A program made the translations under genes and the position numbers. The notes under the pieces are model-generated. The model searched no databases. It was not told where the DNA came from and worked only from the letters and a program-made list of their open reading frames with translations. Positions 1 to 5,532 of a stretch of DNA of 6,916 nucleotides are shown here, piece by piece (the stretch's first letter is position 1; each line of letters opens with the position of its first letter). The stretch comes from an uncultured Campylobacter sp. Its GTDB lineage: Bacteria; Campylobacterota; Campylobacteria; Campylobacterales; Campylobacteraceae. The stretch spans positions 1-6,916 of the forward strand of contig NZ_CALACG010000037.1 of the NCBI RefSeq assembly GCF_937890585.1, given 5' to 3'.

Positions 1-2
1 TA

Positions 3-8
3 TATAAA
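3..8 (+). promoter_or_regulatory. Possible -10 box of the TonB receptor gene
   Basis: TATAAA near the window edge would start transcription around position 15 and leave a leader of roughly 38 nt before the GTG. The expected upstream half of the promoter is outside the window. No convincing Fur-box palindrome is visible in the 52 nt shown, so iron regulation cannot be read from the sequence. Confidence 0.3.
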
Positions 9-41
9 TAACACTACACTTTCAAGTTATTTTTCAAATTT

Positions 42-47
42 AAGGAG
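42..47 (+). promoter_or_regulatory. Ribosome binding site fixing the GTG start of the receptor
   Basis: AAGGAG lies 5 nt upstream of the GTG at 53 and overlaps the in-frame TAA at 41-43. No other start codon is possible between that stop and the signal peptide, so the GTG start is well supported. Confidence 0.8.
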
Positions 48-52
48 ACATT

Positions 53-2485
53 GTGCAAATTTGTAGAATTTTGTTTATCTCTGGTGTGGCGTCCAGCTTT
101 GTCTTTTCATCGCAAGATACGCTGCTAGAAGGTGTTGTAGTAAGTGCGAGTGGTATCTCAACGAAAAAGACAGAGCTTAGCAAAAGCGAGCTAAAAAAGG
201 GTCAAATTTTCTCCGAGCGAGATCTCGTGCGAAACGAAACTGGCGTAACTGTCACAGAAGGCGGTAGAAGCGGAAATAATGGGTATGCCATACGAGGTGT
301 AGATAGCGATAGGGTTTCTTTAAAAATAGACGGAATGGAAGCCGTTGAGAGCTTTATGCCTCGTTCTTACAATATTTTAGGGATATTAAATGGCAATCGA
401 AACAGCACCGAGCTTGAAAACATAAGCAGTGTAGAATTTGTAAAAGGTGCAAATTCGTTAAACAAAGGTAGTGGCGCGATCGGTGGTAGCGTTAGTATGC
501 AGACAAAAAATGTTGATGATTTTGTAAGGGATGGGCAAAATGTTGGCTTCTATAGCAAAAGCGCATACGCATCAAAAAATAGTGAATTTAGGCAAGTTAC
601 AGGTGCAGGCGTAAAAGCAGGTGGTATCGAAGCACTATTTCAGCACACATACAAGCGTGGCAAACAGACAAAGAATTTTTACAGCGGTAAGCTAGGTGAT
701 GTGCCATTTTGTGGGATGGGAACTAGTGTAGAGGATTCGTATTTGGCGGATAAATACCCAGAGCTTTGCTCCTTTGGTAGAATTTTGCCCGATGATGTGA
801 GATTTCGCACGCACTCAAATTTGATGAAATTTGGCTATAGGTTTGACTCGCATTTTATAAATACATCCTATGAAGACTTTAGGCAAAACTATTTTACAGA
901 AGAGAAGAGTAATAGCACCGCAACACTTAATAGAAAGCAAACAAGAGATAGCATCCCTTACAAAAGATATGGAATTTACTATGAGTTTGTGCCAGACCAT
1001 GATGCTTTACTAAGTAATTTAAAGGTAAGTTTTTATAAGCAAAGAGTGCAGCAGAGGTCAAATTTCACAAGATATCATGCAAACTATCCAAACGACATGC
1101 AATACAACTCAAGTTTTGATCAAAAAGATAGCTATGAATTTTTTCAAGACAAAAAACAGTTCGATATAAGCGGCATGAGTGGCGACATTAATGCAGGTAA
1201 ATTTTCCCACATATTGAGTTTTGGTCTTGGCAGACACATCTCTACCTTTAAAAATAGAAATTTACAACTTAGACAAAGTTTTAATACAAAATGGGGCGGT
1301 AGCGGTTTTATCGTAGATCCAGCAAATCCTTTCAAGCCTGTTAAGGCAACGGACGTAACCTTTGCCCAGCCAGTAAAAAGCACTCTTGAATATGTTTTTC
1401 TGGGAGATGATATGAGCTTAAATGAAGCCTTAAGTCTAAACTATGGAGTTAGGCTTGATAGATATGTATATAAACCAGAGCAAGCATCTGTTGCCTCTGG
1501 CGCAGGATATAAAATGGTCACTACACCAGAGCTACAAAAAAGTAAATTTAAGGCCATTACCTACAATGCAGGAGCCCAGTATGATATAAACAACAATGTG
1601 AGTGTTAGCTACGCATTTAGTACTGGTTTTCGTGCGCCAAGAGTAGAGGAGATGTATTTTGATACACCAAGGGATAGCACAAGATATGTTAGAAATTTAG
1701 AGCTAAAACCAGAAAAAGCCTTTAATCATGAGGTAAGTTTATTGTCATCAGGTCAGAGTTATGCGCTTGCTCTTAGTGCTTTTTACTCAAAATATAGAGA
1801 TTTTATTGATAGTGATTATGAGGTTAGTATTGATGAGATAGAAGGACTTGACCTTGTAACATGGACGCCTGTAAAAAAATACAGCAAAAAAAGTCTCGAC
1901 TTTAAACATGTAAATGTTGGTAGAGCCACCGTCAAAGGTCTGGAACTAAACTCGCGTGTAAATGGAGATGCGCTAAATTTAAATGAAAATTTATATGCAA
2001 GCTTAAAGGCGACCTATGCACGTGGCAAAAAAAATGATGGAACTTCACTTATGGCTATTCAGCCGTTTACTGCAGTGGCTGGACTTGAGTATAGTGATAA
2101 TAAATTTGATCTCTTACTAACTAGTAAATTTGTAGCAGCCAAAAAAGCAAAAGATGCGGTTTCAAAAATACCACCAAATTTTTCTCAAATAACTGTTGAT
2201 AGAGATACAGGTAAAGTAACTGGCACAACGCAGCCAGAAGCACATAAATTTCTAAGTAAAAGCTATTTTATTTTTGATCTAACTATGGGCTATAAGATCA
2301 GTAAAAATTTCAGCATAAATGCAGGGGTGTTTAATATTTTTAACAAAGAGTATTCTACTTGGGAAAATTTAAGACAGCTTAGATATAACGGCAACCAAAG
2401 CTATGTTAAATTTGATGGTACCGGACTTGAGCGGTATACTGCTCCTGGTAGAAATTTTAGCGTTTCATTCGAGGTTAGATATTAG
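53..2485 (+). CDS. TonB-dependent outer-membrane receptor, haemoglobin/transferrin/lactoferrin-receptor type
   Basis: An 810-residue outer-membrane receptor that probably imports iron or haem, powered by TonB-ExbB-ExbD. The start is GTG: an in-frame TAA at 41-43 rules out extension, and AAGGAG at 42-47 sits 5 nt upstream. Residues 1-20 look like a signal peptide (Arg5, then a hydrophobic stretch). A TonB-box-like segment follows (about 22-32, ending GVVVSA), then the plug (about 33-155) with the motifs [10 protein letters not shown] and [18 protein letters not shown], typical of the haemoglobin/transferrin/lactoferrin receptor class. The rest is a 22-strand-type barrel. It contains STGFRAP (FRAP at 526-529), a NLELKPE block (548-554), and an aromatic last residue (Tyr), as expected of an intact barrel. 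Two Cys near residues 223-245 may pair in an outer loop. No His lies between FRAP and NLEL, so haem as ligand is not assured. Sampled lines are 32-40% GC, below the ribH operon that follows. The class is secure; the ligand is unknown. Confidence 0.93.
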   Translation: MQICRILFISGVASSFVFSSQDTLLEGVVVSASGISTKKTELSKSELKKGQIFSERDLVRNETGVTVTEGGRSGNNGYAIRGVDSDRVSLKIDGMEAVESFMPRSYNILGILNGNRNSTELENISSVEFVKGANSLNKGSGAIGGSVSMQTKNVDDFVRDGQNVGFYSKSAYASKNSEFRQVTGAGVKAGGIEALFQHTYKRGKQTKNFYSGKLGDVPFCGMGTSVEDSYLADKYPELCSFGRILPDDVRFRTHSNLMKFGYRFDSHFINTSYEDFRQNYFTEEKSNSTATLNRKQTRDSIPYKRYGIYYEFVPDHDALLSNLKVSFYKQRVQQRSNFTRYHANYPNDMQYNSSFDQKDSYEFFQDKKQFDISGMSGDINAGKFSHILSFGLGRHISTFKNRNLQLRQSFNTKWGGSGFIVDPANPFKPVKATDVTFAQPVKSTLEYVFLGDDMSLNEALSLNYGVRLDRYVYKPEQASVASGAGYKMVTTPELQKSKFKAITYNAGAQYDINNNVSVSYAFSTGFRAPRVEEMYFDTPRDSTRYVRNLELKPEKAFNHEVSLLSSGQSYALALSAFYSKYRDFIDSDYEVSIDEIEGLDLVTWTPVKKYSKKSLDFKHVNVGRATVKGLELNSRVNGDALNLNENLYASLKATYARGKKNDGTSLMAIQPFTAVAGLEYSDNKFDLLLTSKFVAAKKAKDAVSKIPPNFSQITVDRDTGKVTGTTQPEAHKFLSKSYFIFDLTMGYKISKNFSINAGVFNIFNKEYSTWENLRQLRYNGNQSYVKFDGTGLERYTAPGRNFSVSFEVRY

Positions 2486-2506
2486 CTTTAGTTTAAATAA
2501 GATTTT

Positions 2507-2512
2507 GATAAA
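2507..2512 (+). promoter_or_regulatory. Weak candidate -10 box for ribH-nusB-pyrF
   Basis: GATAAA preceded by a T run (TTTT) lies in the 52-nt gap between the receptor stop and ribH, which loosely fits the Campylobacter -10 pattern. It would give a leader of about 19 nt that holds the ribH ribosome binding site. No terminator hairpin separates the receptor from ribH, so read-through from the receptor gene is an equal possibility. The gap is too short for an FMN riboswitch. Confidence 0.25.
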
Positions 2513-2537
2513 CTACGCAAAATATAAGGAGAAGAGA

Positions 2538-3008
2538 ATGAAAATAATCGAAGGAAATTTAGCTTTAAAAGGCGATGAGAAGATAGCGATCATCAACGCA
2601 AGGTTTAACCACATCATCACAGACCGCTTGGTAGAAGGCGCAAAAGACGCATTTTTACGCCACGGCGGCGACGAGAAAAATTTGAGCTTGATCTTGGTAC
2701 CTGGCGCATTTGAGATACCTATGGTGCTTGAAAAGGTCCTTGCAAGCGGTAAATTTGACGCGGTTTGCTGCGTGGGAGCGGTGATAAGAGGCGCAACGCC
2801 GCACTTTGACTACGTAAGCGCAGAGACCACCAAAGGCATCGCAAACGTGACGCTAAAATACGCAAAACCAGTCACATTTGGCGTGCTAACGGTAGATAAC
2901 ATCGAGCAAGCGATAGAGCGAGCTGGCAGCAAGGCTGGAAACAAGGGCTTTGAAGCGATGACGGGCGTTATAGAGATGCTAAATTTATACAAAAAGCTAG
3001 GAGAGTAA
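2538..3008 (+). CDS. ribH: 6,7-dimethyl-8-ribityllumazine synthase
   Basis: Penultimate enzyme of riboflavin synthesis. It condenses 5-amino-6-ribitylamino-uracil with 3,4-dihydroxy-2-butanone 4-phosphate to give lumazine, and usually forms a cytoplasmic 60-mer or pentamer. The product is 156 aa, normal for the family. Visible motifs are NARFN (20-24, aromatic substrate contact Phe23), VPGAFEIP (54-61), [14 protein letters not shown] (80-93) with the catalytic His89, and the phosphate-site segment [13 protein letters not shown] (118-130) with Arg128, followed by NKGFEA. The frame stays open back to 2403, but the ATG at 2538 is chosen because AAGGAG (2526-2531) lies 6 nt upstream and the family N-terminus matches there. 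It is the first gene of a tight operon with nusB, 1 nt downstream. A sampled line is 60% GC, well above the receptor gene before it. Confidence 0.97.
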   Translation: MKIIEGNLALKGDEKIAIINARFNHIITDRLVEGAKDAFLRHGGDEKNLSLILVPGAFEIPMVLEKVLASGKFDAVCCVGAVIRGATPHFDYVSAETTKGIANVTLKYAKPVTFGVLTVDNIEQAIERAGSKAGNKGFEAMTGVIEMLNLYKKLGE

Positions 3009-3009
3009 A

Positions 3010-3405
3010 ATGGCCACACGTCATCAAGTGAGACAAGCCATCGTTTCGCTACTTTACTCAAACGAGATAAACCCCGTAACTGCGGAGTTTGAAGAGGAAT
3101 TTTTAGAAGAGAAAAAGATAAGAAATGAGCGTAAAAATGAAGCTTTGCAGACATTTAAAGAGGTGCTTGCAAATAAAGAAAAACTAGATGAAATTTTAAA
3201 GCCGCACCTAAAAGATGGCGACTTTAGTAAGGTTGGCGCAACAGAGCTAGCCATCCTTAGACTTGGGCTTTATGAGATGAAATTTAGCCAAACTGATAAA
3301 GCCGTCATCATAAACGAGGCAATCGAGCTTGCAAAGGAGCTTGGAAGCGACCAGGCGCCAAAATTTATAAACGGCGTGCTAGATAAGATAAAGGGCGATC
3401 TATGA
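3010..3405 (+). CDS. nusB: Transcription antitermination factor NusB
   Basis: Small all-helical RNA-binding protein that, with NusE (ribosomal protein S10), binds boxA of rRNA leaders and joins the antitermination complex on RNA polymerase. At 131 aa the length is normal. The N-terminal helix [16 protein letters not shown] (2-17) is the typical basic start of NusB. The C-terminal block from [17 protein letters not shown] (97-112) to [10 protein letters not shown] (118-127) is the family signature. The middle (about 25-65) is highly charged and helical. The start ATG is 1 nt after the ribH stop, with AGGAG at 2999-3003 inside the end of ribH. The stop overlaps the pyrF start by 4 nt (ATGA). 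Pairing of ribH with nusB is common in bacteria, and nothing here is unusual. Confidence 0.96.
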   Translation: MATRHQVRQAIVSLLYSNEINPVTAEFEEEFLEEKKIRNERKNEALQTFKEVLANKEKLDEILKPHLKDGDFSKVGATELAILRLGLYEMKFSQTDKAVIINEAIELAKELGSDQAPKFINGVLDKIKGDL

Positions 3406-4082
3406 AGCTCTGCGTCGCCCTTGATATGGCAAGCAAGGATGAAAATTTAGCCCTTGTAAGAGAGCTAAAAGGGCTTGATCTTTGGCTAAAAGTGGGGCTT
3501 AGAAGCTACCTGCGTGATGGGGCTAAATTTATAGAGGAGCTAAAGGGGGCAGGGAAGTTTAAAATCTTTCTTGATCTAAAGCTCTATGATATCCCAAACA
3601 CGATGGCAGACGCCGCTGAGGTCGTCTCAAAGATAGGCGTGGATATGATAAATTTGCATGCAAGCGCTGGCAAGAGAGCGATGAAAACTGTAATGGAGCG
3701 TCTTAATGCGCTGCAAAATCGCCCTTTAGTGCTTGCGGTATCGGCACTTACTAGCTTTAATGAGAGCGAATTTGAAGCGGTTTATAACGATACGCTTTCG
3801 CGTTCGGTTAGGAAATTTAGCCAGATGAGCTTTGAGGCGGGGCTTGACGGCATGGTCTGCTCGGTCTTTGAAAGCAAGCTCATAAAAGACGTGACAAGTC
3901 AAAATTTCATCACGCTTTGTCCTGGAGTTAGGCCTTTTGGCGAGAGTGCTGGGGATCAAAAGAGGGTTGCAAATTTAGTTAGCGCAAAGCAAGAGGGCAG
4001 CGACTTTATCGTCGTTGGCAGGCCGATCTACGAAAACGCAAATCCAAGAGAAATTTGCGAACGAATTTTGGAGCAAATTTAG
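3402..4082 (+). CDS. pyrF: Orotidine 5'-phosphate decarboxylase
   Basis: Last step of de novo UMP synthesis: decarboxylates OMP to UMP without a cofactor, in the cytoplasm, as a TIM-barrel dimer. The protein is 226 aa, the usual bacterial length. Substrate and catalytic residues are visible: Asp8 in ALDMAS, Lys30 in WLKVG, the charged array in [10 protein letters not shown] (Asp58, Lys60, Asp63), AVSALTS (112-118), CPGVRP (173-178), and the phosphate-binding VVGRPI with Arg207. The ATG overlaps the nusB stop (ATGA at 3402-3405), which implies translational coupling. Only a modest AAGGG (3391-3395) precedes it. It is the last gene of the ribH-nusB-pyrF run, and the 213 nt that follow hold no gene. 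Confidence 0.97.
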   Translation: MKLCVALDMASKDENLALVRELKGLDLWLKVGLRSYLRDGAKFIEELKGAGKFKIFLDLKLYDIPNTMADAAEVVSKIGVDMINLHASAGKRAMKTVMERLNALQNRPLVLAVSALTSFNESEFEAVYNDTLSRSVRKFSQMSFEAGLDGMVCSVFESKLIKDVTSQNFITLCPGVRPFGESAGDQKRVANLVSAKQEGSDFIVVGRPIYENANPREICERILEQI

Positions 4083-4108
4083 AGCTCGAGGTTCGCGTAA
4101 AATTTGAC

Positions 4109-4135
4109 GCAAAATCATTTTAAATATGGTTTTGC
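4109..4135 (+). terminator. Possible weak stem-loop after pyrF
   Basis: GCAAAATCA (4109-4117) and TGGTTTTGC (4127-4135) can pair over 9 positions with one G-U, closing a 9-nt loop, 26 nt after the pyrF stop. The stem is mostly A-T and no T run follows it (TCGTAAG), so it is a poor match to an intrinsic terminator. It could be a 3'-end stabilising hairpin or chance. Confidence 0.3.
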
Positions 4136-4141
4136 TCGTAA

Positions 4142-4247
4142 GAAATTTAAATTAAACCACCTCGTGCGTAGCTTGGATAACGACTTGGCGCAGTAGTAAG
4201 GTAAAATTTAGCGAGCCTCAAAGCGCACGAATTAAATTTAAAATTTC
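4142..4247. repeat. Imperfect inverted repeat between pyrF and the HhH gene
   Basis: TCGTGCG (4162-4168) is exactly complementary to CGCACGA (4224-4230). Outside these cores the arms GAAATTTAAATTAA (4142-4155) and TTAAATTTAAAATTTC (4232-4247) are complementary apart from one-base gaps. The 55-nt interior shows no open frame (TAG and TAA triplets cluster around 4193-4199). The A/T-rich outer arms are cheap in this genome, but the 7-bp GC-rich core at matching positions is less so. It may be a decayed small mobile or repeat element, or a structured RNA. I cannot tell which. Confidence 0.35.
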
Positions 4248-4286
4248 ATTCAAAGCGGCGAGTTTGGCGGAGCTTAAAAGAAAATT

Positions 4287-4290
4287 GAGG
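4287..4290 (+). promoter_or_regulatory. Ribosome binding site supporting the TTG start at 4296
   Basis: GAGG lies 5 nt before TTG at 4296. No ATG or GTG lies near the conserved N-terminus of the encoded protein, so this site is what supports the rare start codon. Confidence 0.6.
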
Positions 4291-4295
4291 TAAAT

Positions 4296-4538
4296 TTGAG
4301 CGATTTTAAGAAAATCCCTTATGTCGGCGAGGCAACCGAGGCAGATATGCTAGCACTTGGCTACGAGGATATCGCTTCGCTAAAAGGCGCAGATGCTGAC
4401 GAGATGTATGAGCGCACAAAGGCGCTTGGACGTGGCAGTGACAGGTGCATCCTCTACGTTTACCGCATGGTTTGTTACTACGCAAATACGCCCAGTCCTG
4501 ACAAAGCCAAGTTAAAATGGTGGCTTTGGAAGGATTAA
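4296..4538 (+). CDS. Cdd1-family helix-hairpin-helix protein ('pathogenicity locus' family)
   Basis: An 80-residue protein resembling the Cdd1 / 'pathogenicity locus' family, small proteins named after a Clostridioides difficile PaLoc-adjacent gene, whose biochemical role is not established. Residues 5-30 form a helix-hairpin-helix of the kind that grips the DNA backbone: KKIPYVGEATEADMLALGY, then IASLKG. The second half carries the family marks: MYER (37-40), SDRCILYVYRMVCYYA (48-63, with the Asp-Arg-Cys triplet), and the tryptophan-rich end KWWLWKD (74-80). The start is TTG, backed by GAGG 5 nt upstream. There is no signal peptide or membrane segment, so it is probably cytoplasmic. A sampled line is 53% GC, like the core genes and unlike the AT-rich gene downstream. 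Its position beside two DNA-damage genes suggests, but does not show, a role in DNA handling. Confidence 0.82.
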   Translation: MSDFKKIPYVGEATEADMLALGYEDIASLKGADADEMYERTKALGRGSDRCILYVYRMVCYYANTPSPDKAKLKWWLWKD

Positions 4539-4639
4539 ATTTTTAAAATTTGGTAGCCACTATTTATAAACAGCACAAACTTTTATCAACTTTTACAAGC
4601 ATTGAGCCACGGTTTTAACGTTATTTTAAAGCCTTTATG

Positions 4640-4645
4640 TATAAA
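4640..4645 (+). promoter_or_regulatory. Candidate -10 box in the AT-rich gap before the dimer glycosylase gene
   Basis: The 219 nt from 4539 to 4757 are strongly AT-rich with no open frame worth calling. TATAAA at 4640 is the best -10 match and would give a leader of about 105 nt. A second TATAAA, at 4743-4748, overlaps the ribosome binding site and would start transcription almost at the ATG. Neither has a clear -35, as is usual in Campylobacter. Confidence 0.27.
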
Positions 4646-4747
4646 ATCACAAACTATTATTATCAGAACTTTTTAGTTGACTTTTTGACTTACTAAAACA
4701 AAAAACCATAGATAGCAAATGGTAACTAGTATTTTTAATTATATAAA

Positions 4748-4752
4748 TAAGG
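4748..4752 (+). promoter_or_regulatory. Ribosome binding site choosing the ATG at 4758
   Basis: TAAGG lies 5 nt before the ATG at 4758. The in-frame ATG at 4719 has no such site and would add 13 residues ahead of the conserved N-terminus. Confidence 0.65.
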
Positions 4753-4757
4753 TAAAA

Positions 4758-5204
4758 ATGAGACTCTGGACGATAAATTTTAAATATCTTGACACGAAGG
4801 GTCTTGTGGCTCTGTGGAGAGAGGCTTTGCTGGCTAAAAATGTTTTAGAGGGGCTGACAAAAGGCTATAAAAACCATCCGCAATTAATTAGATTTTACAC
4901 TCACCAAAACTCTATAGATGCCATAAACGCCTATCTTTTTGAAGTTTATAAAGAGGCTTGCGCTCGTGGATATAAATTTGATGTTGCAAAAGTTGGTAAA
5001 TTTGACGCAGAAAATTTATCCAAGATCGCCGTTGCTAGAGGTCAAATCGAGTATGAATTTAGCTTCTTGCAAGAAAAATTAAAGCAAAGAGATTTAAAAA
5101 AATACAAAGAAAATTTAAATGTAAAAAATATAGAAATTTCTACTATTTTTACAAAGATAGACGGTGACATTGAGCCTTGGGAGAAGGTAAAAACGCTTAT
5201 TTAG
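4758..5204 (+). CDS. Pyrimidine-dimer DNA glycosylase (T4 endonuclease V / DenV family)
   Basis: A 148-residue member of the family of phage T4 endonuclease V, which removes UV-induced cyclobutane pyrimidine dimers by glycosylase plus AP-lyase action at the start of base-excision repair. The N-terminus MRLWTINFKYLD, then GLVALWREALLA (15-26), GYKNHPQL (36-43), INAYL, ARGYKFD (69-75), RGQIEYEFSFL (94-104) and the end GDIEPWE (136-142) follow the bacterial branch. Glu22 in WRE aligns with the catalytic Glu23 of T4 (YRE). The T4 nucleophile Thr2 has no counterpart: Arg2 aligns with T4 Arg3. I chose the ATG at 4758 because it matches the family N-terminus and has a ribosome binding site; a frame-open ATG at 4719 would bury the N-terminal amine. 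Sampled lines are 15-32% GC, far below neighbours, which suggests lateral acquisition. Its 3' end overlaps the minus-strand YolD-like gene by 8 nt. Confidence 0.87.
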   Translation: MRLWTINFKYLDTKGLVALWREALLAKNVLEGLTKGYKNHPQLIRFYTHQNSIDAINAYLFEVYKEACARGYKFDVAKVGKFDAENLSKIAVARGQIEYEFSFLQEKLKQRDLKKYKENLNVKNIEISTIFTKIDGDIEPWEKVKTLI

Positions 5205-5532
5205 TTTTTATACTACAAATTTTTTTAACGATCTCTATCCTATTTATATCTTCAAATTTGATCTTAGTTTTTACGATCATGAGGATTTTATCTTTGAAAT
5301 TTACATCTGAGACTAGGCCGCTAGTTTTTATGTAAGTAAAGCCGTCGTGGTAGCTTACACGCACTTCATCAGCCACTTTTATTTTGCTTATCTCTCTTAA
5401 AATTTCATCGATCATGCTCTCATCAAGCTCTAGTTTTTCGCATTTTTCTCGCTCTTTTTGTCGCAAGGCTCGCTCTAGAGTAGAGAGAGGGTTAAACGAG
5501 CTAAAAATTTTCGCCCTATCTTTACTCGCCAC
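5197..5532 (-). CDS. YolD-like protein, probable partner of the adjacent Y-family polymerase
   Basis: A 111-residue protein resembling the YolD-like family, small proteins encoded next to UvrX/YqjW-type Y-family polymerases in Bacillus and thought to act with them, perhaps in a UmuD-like manner; their mechanism is unproven. Visible: an N-terminal DRAKIFSSFNPL segment (5-16), matching the 'DRG-x-x-K-W-x-P-F' start of YolD; a charged helix (about 18-50); then a beta-rich end with VRVSYHDGFTYIKTSGLV (57-74), KDKILMI and IKFEDINRIEI (91-101). The frame is open to an ATG at 5619, but I call GTG at 5532: GGAGGG lies 7 nt upstream, the length then fits YolD (about 110 aa), and the overlap with the polymerase falls from 98 to 11 nt. 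Translational coupling to the polymerase is likely. Sequence identity to the family is recognised by eye only. Confidence 0.72.
   Translation of the reverse strand: MASKDRAKIFSSFNPLSTLERALRQKEREKCEKLELDESMIDEILREISKIKVADEVRVSYHDGFTYIKTSGLVSDVNFKDKILMIVKTKIKFEDINRIEIVKKICSIKTK

Noticed and set aside
2403..2537. Longer RibH starting at 2403 inside the receptor gene
   Set aside because: The extra 45 residues are out-of-frame receptor sequence and resemble nothing. The ATG at 2538 has a good ribosome binding site and the family N-terminus.
2486..2537. FMN riboswitch ahead of ribH
   Set aside because: Only 52 nt lie between the receptor stop and ribH, far less than an RFN element needs, and none of its conserved pieces are visible.
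2810..3254. Minus-strand frames opposite ribH and nusB
   Set aside because: Shadows of two secure, conserved genes on the plus strand, with no plausible start signals.
4083..4295. tRNA or other standard RNA gene in the gap
   Set aside because: No cloverleaf, GTTC-type T-loop in context, or CCA end could be assembled; the paired segments do not fit a tRNA.
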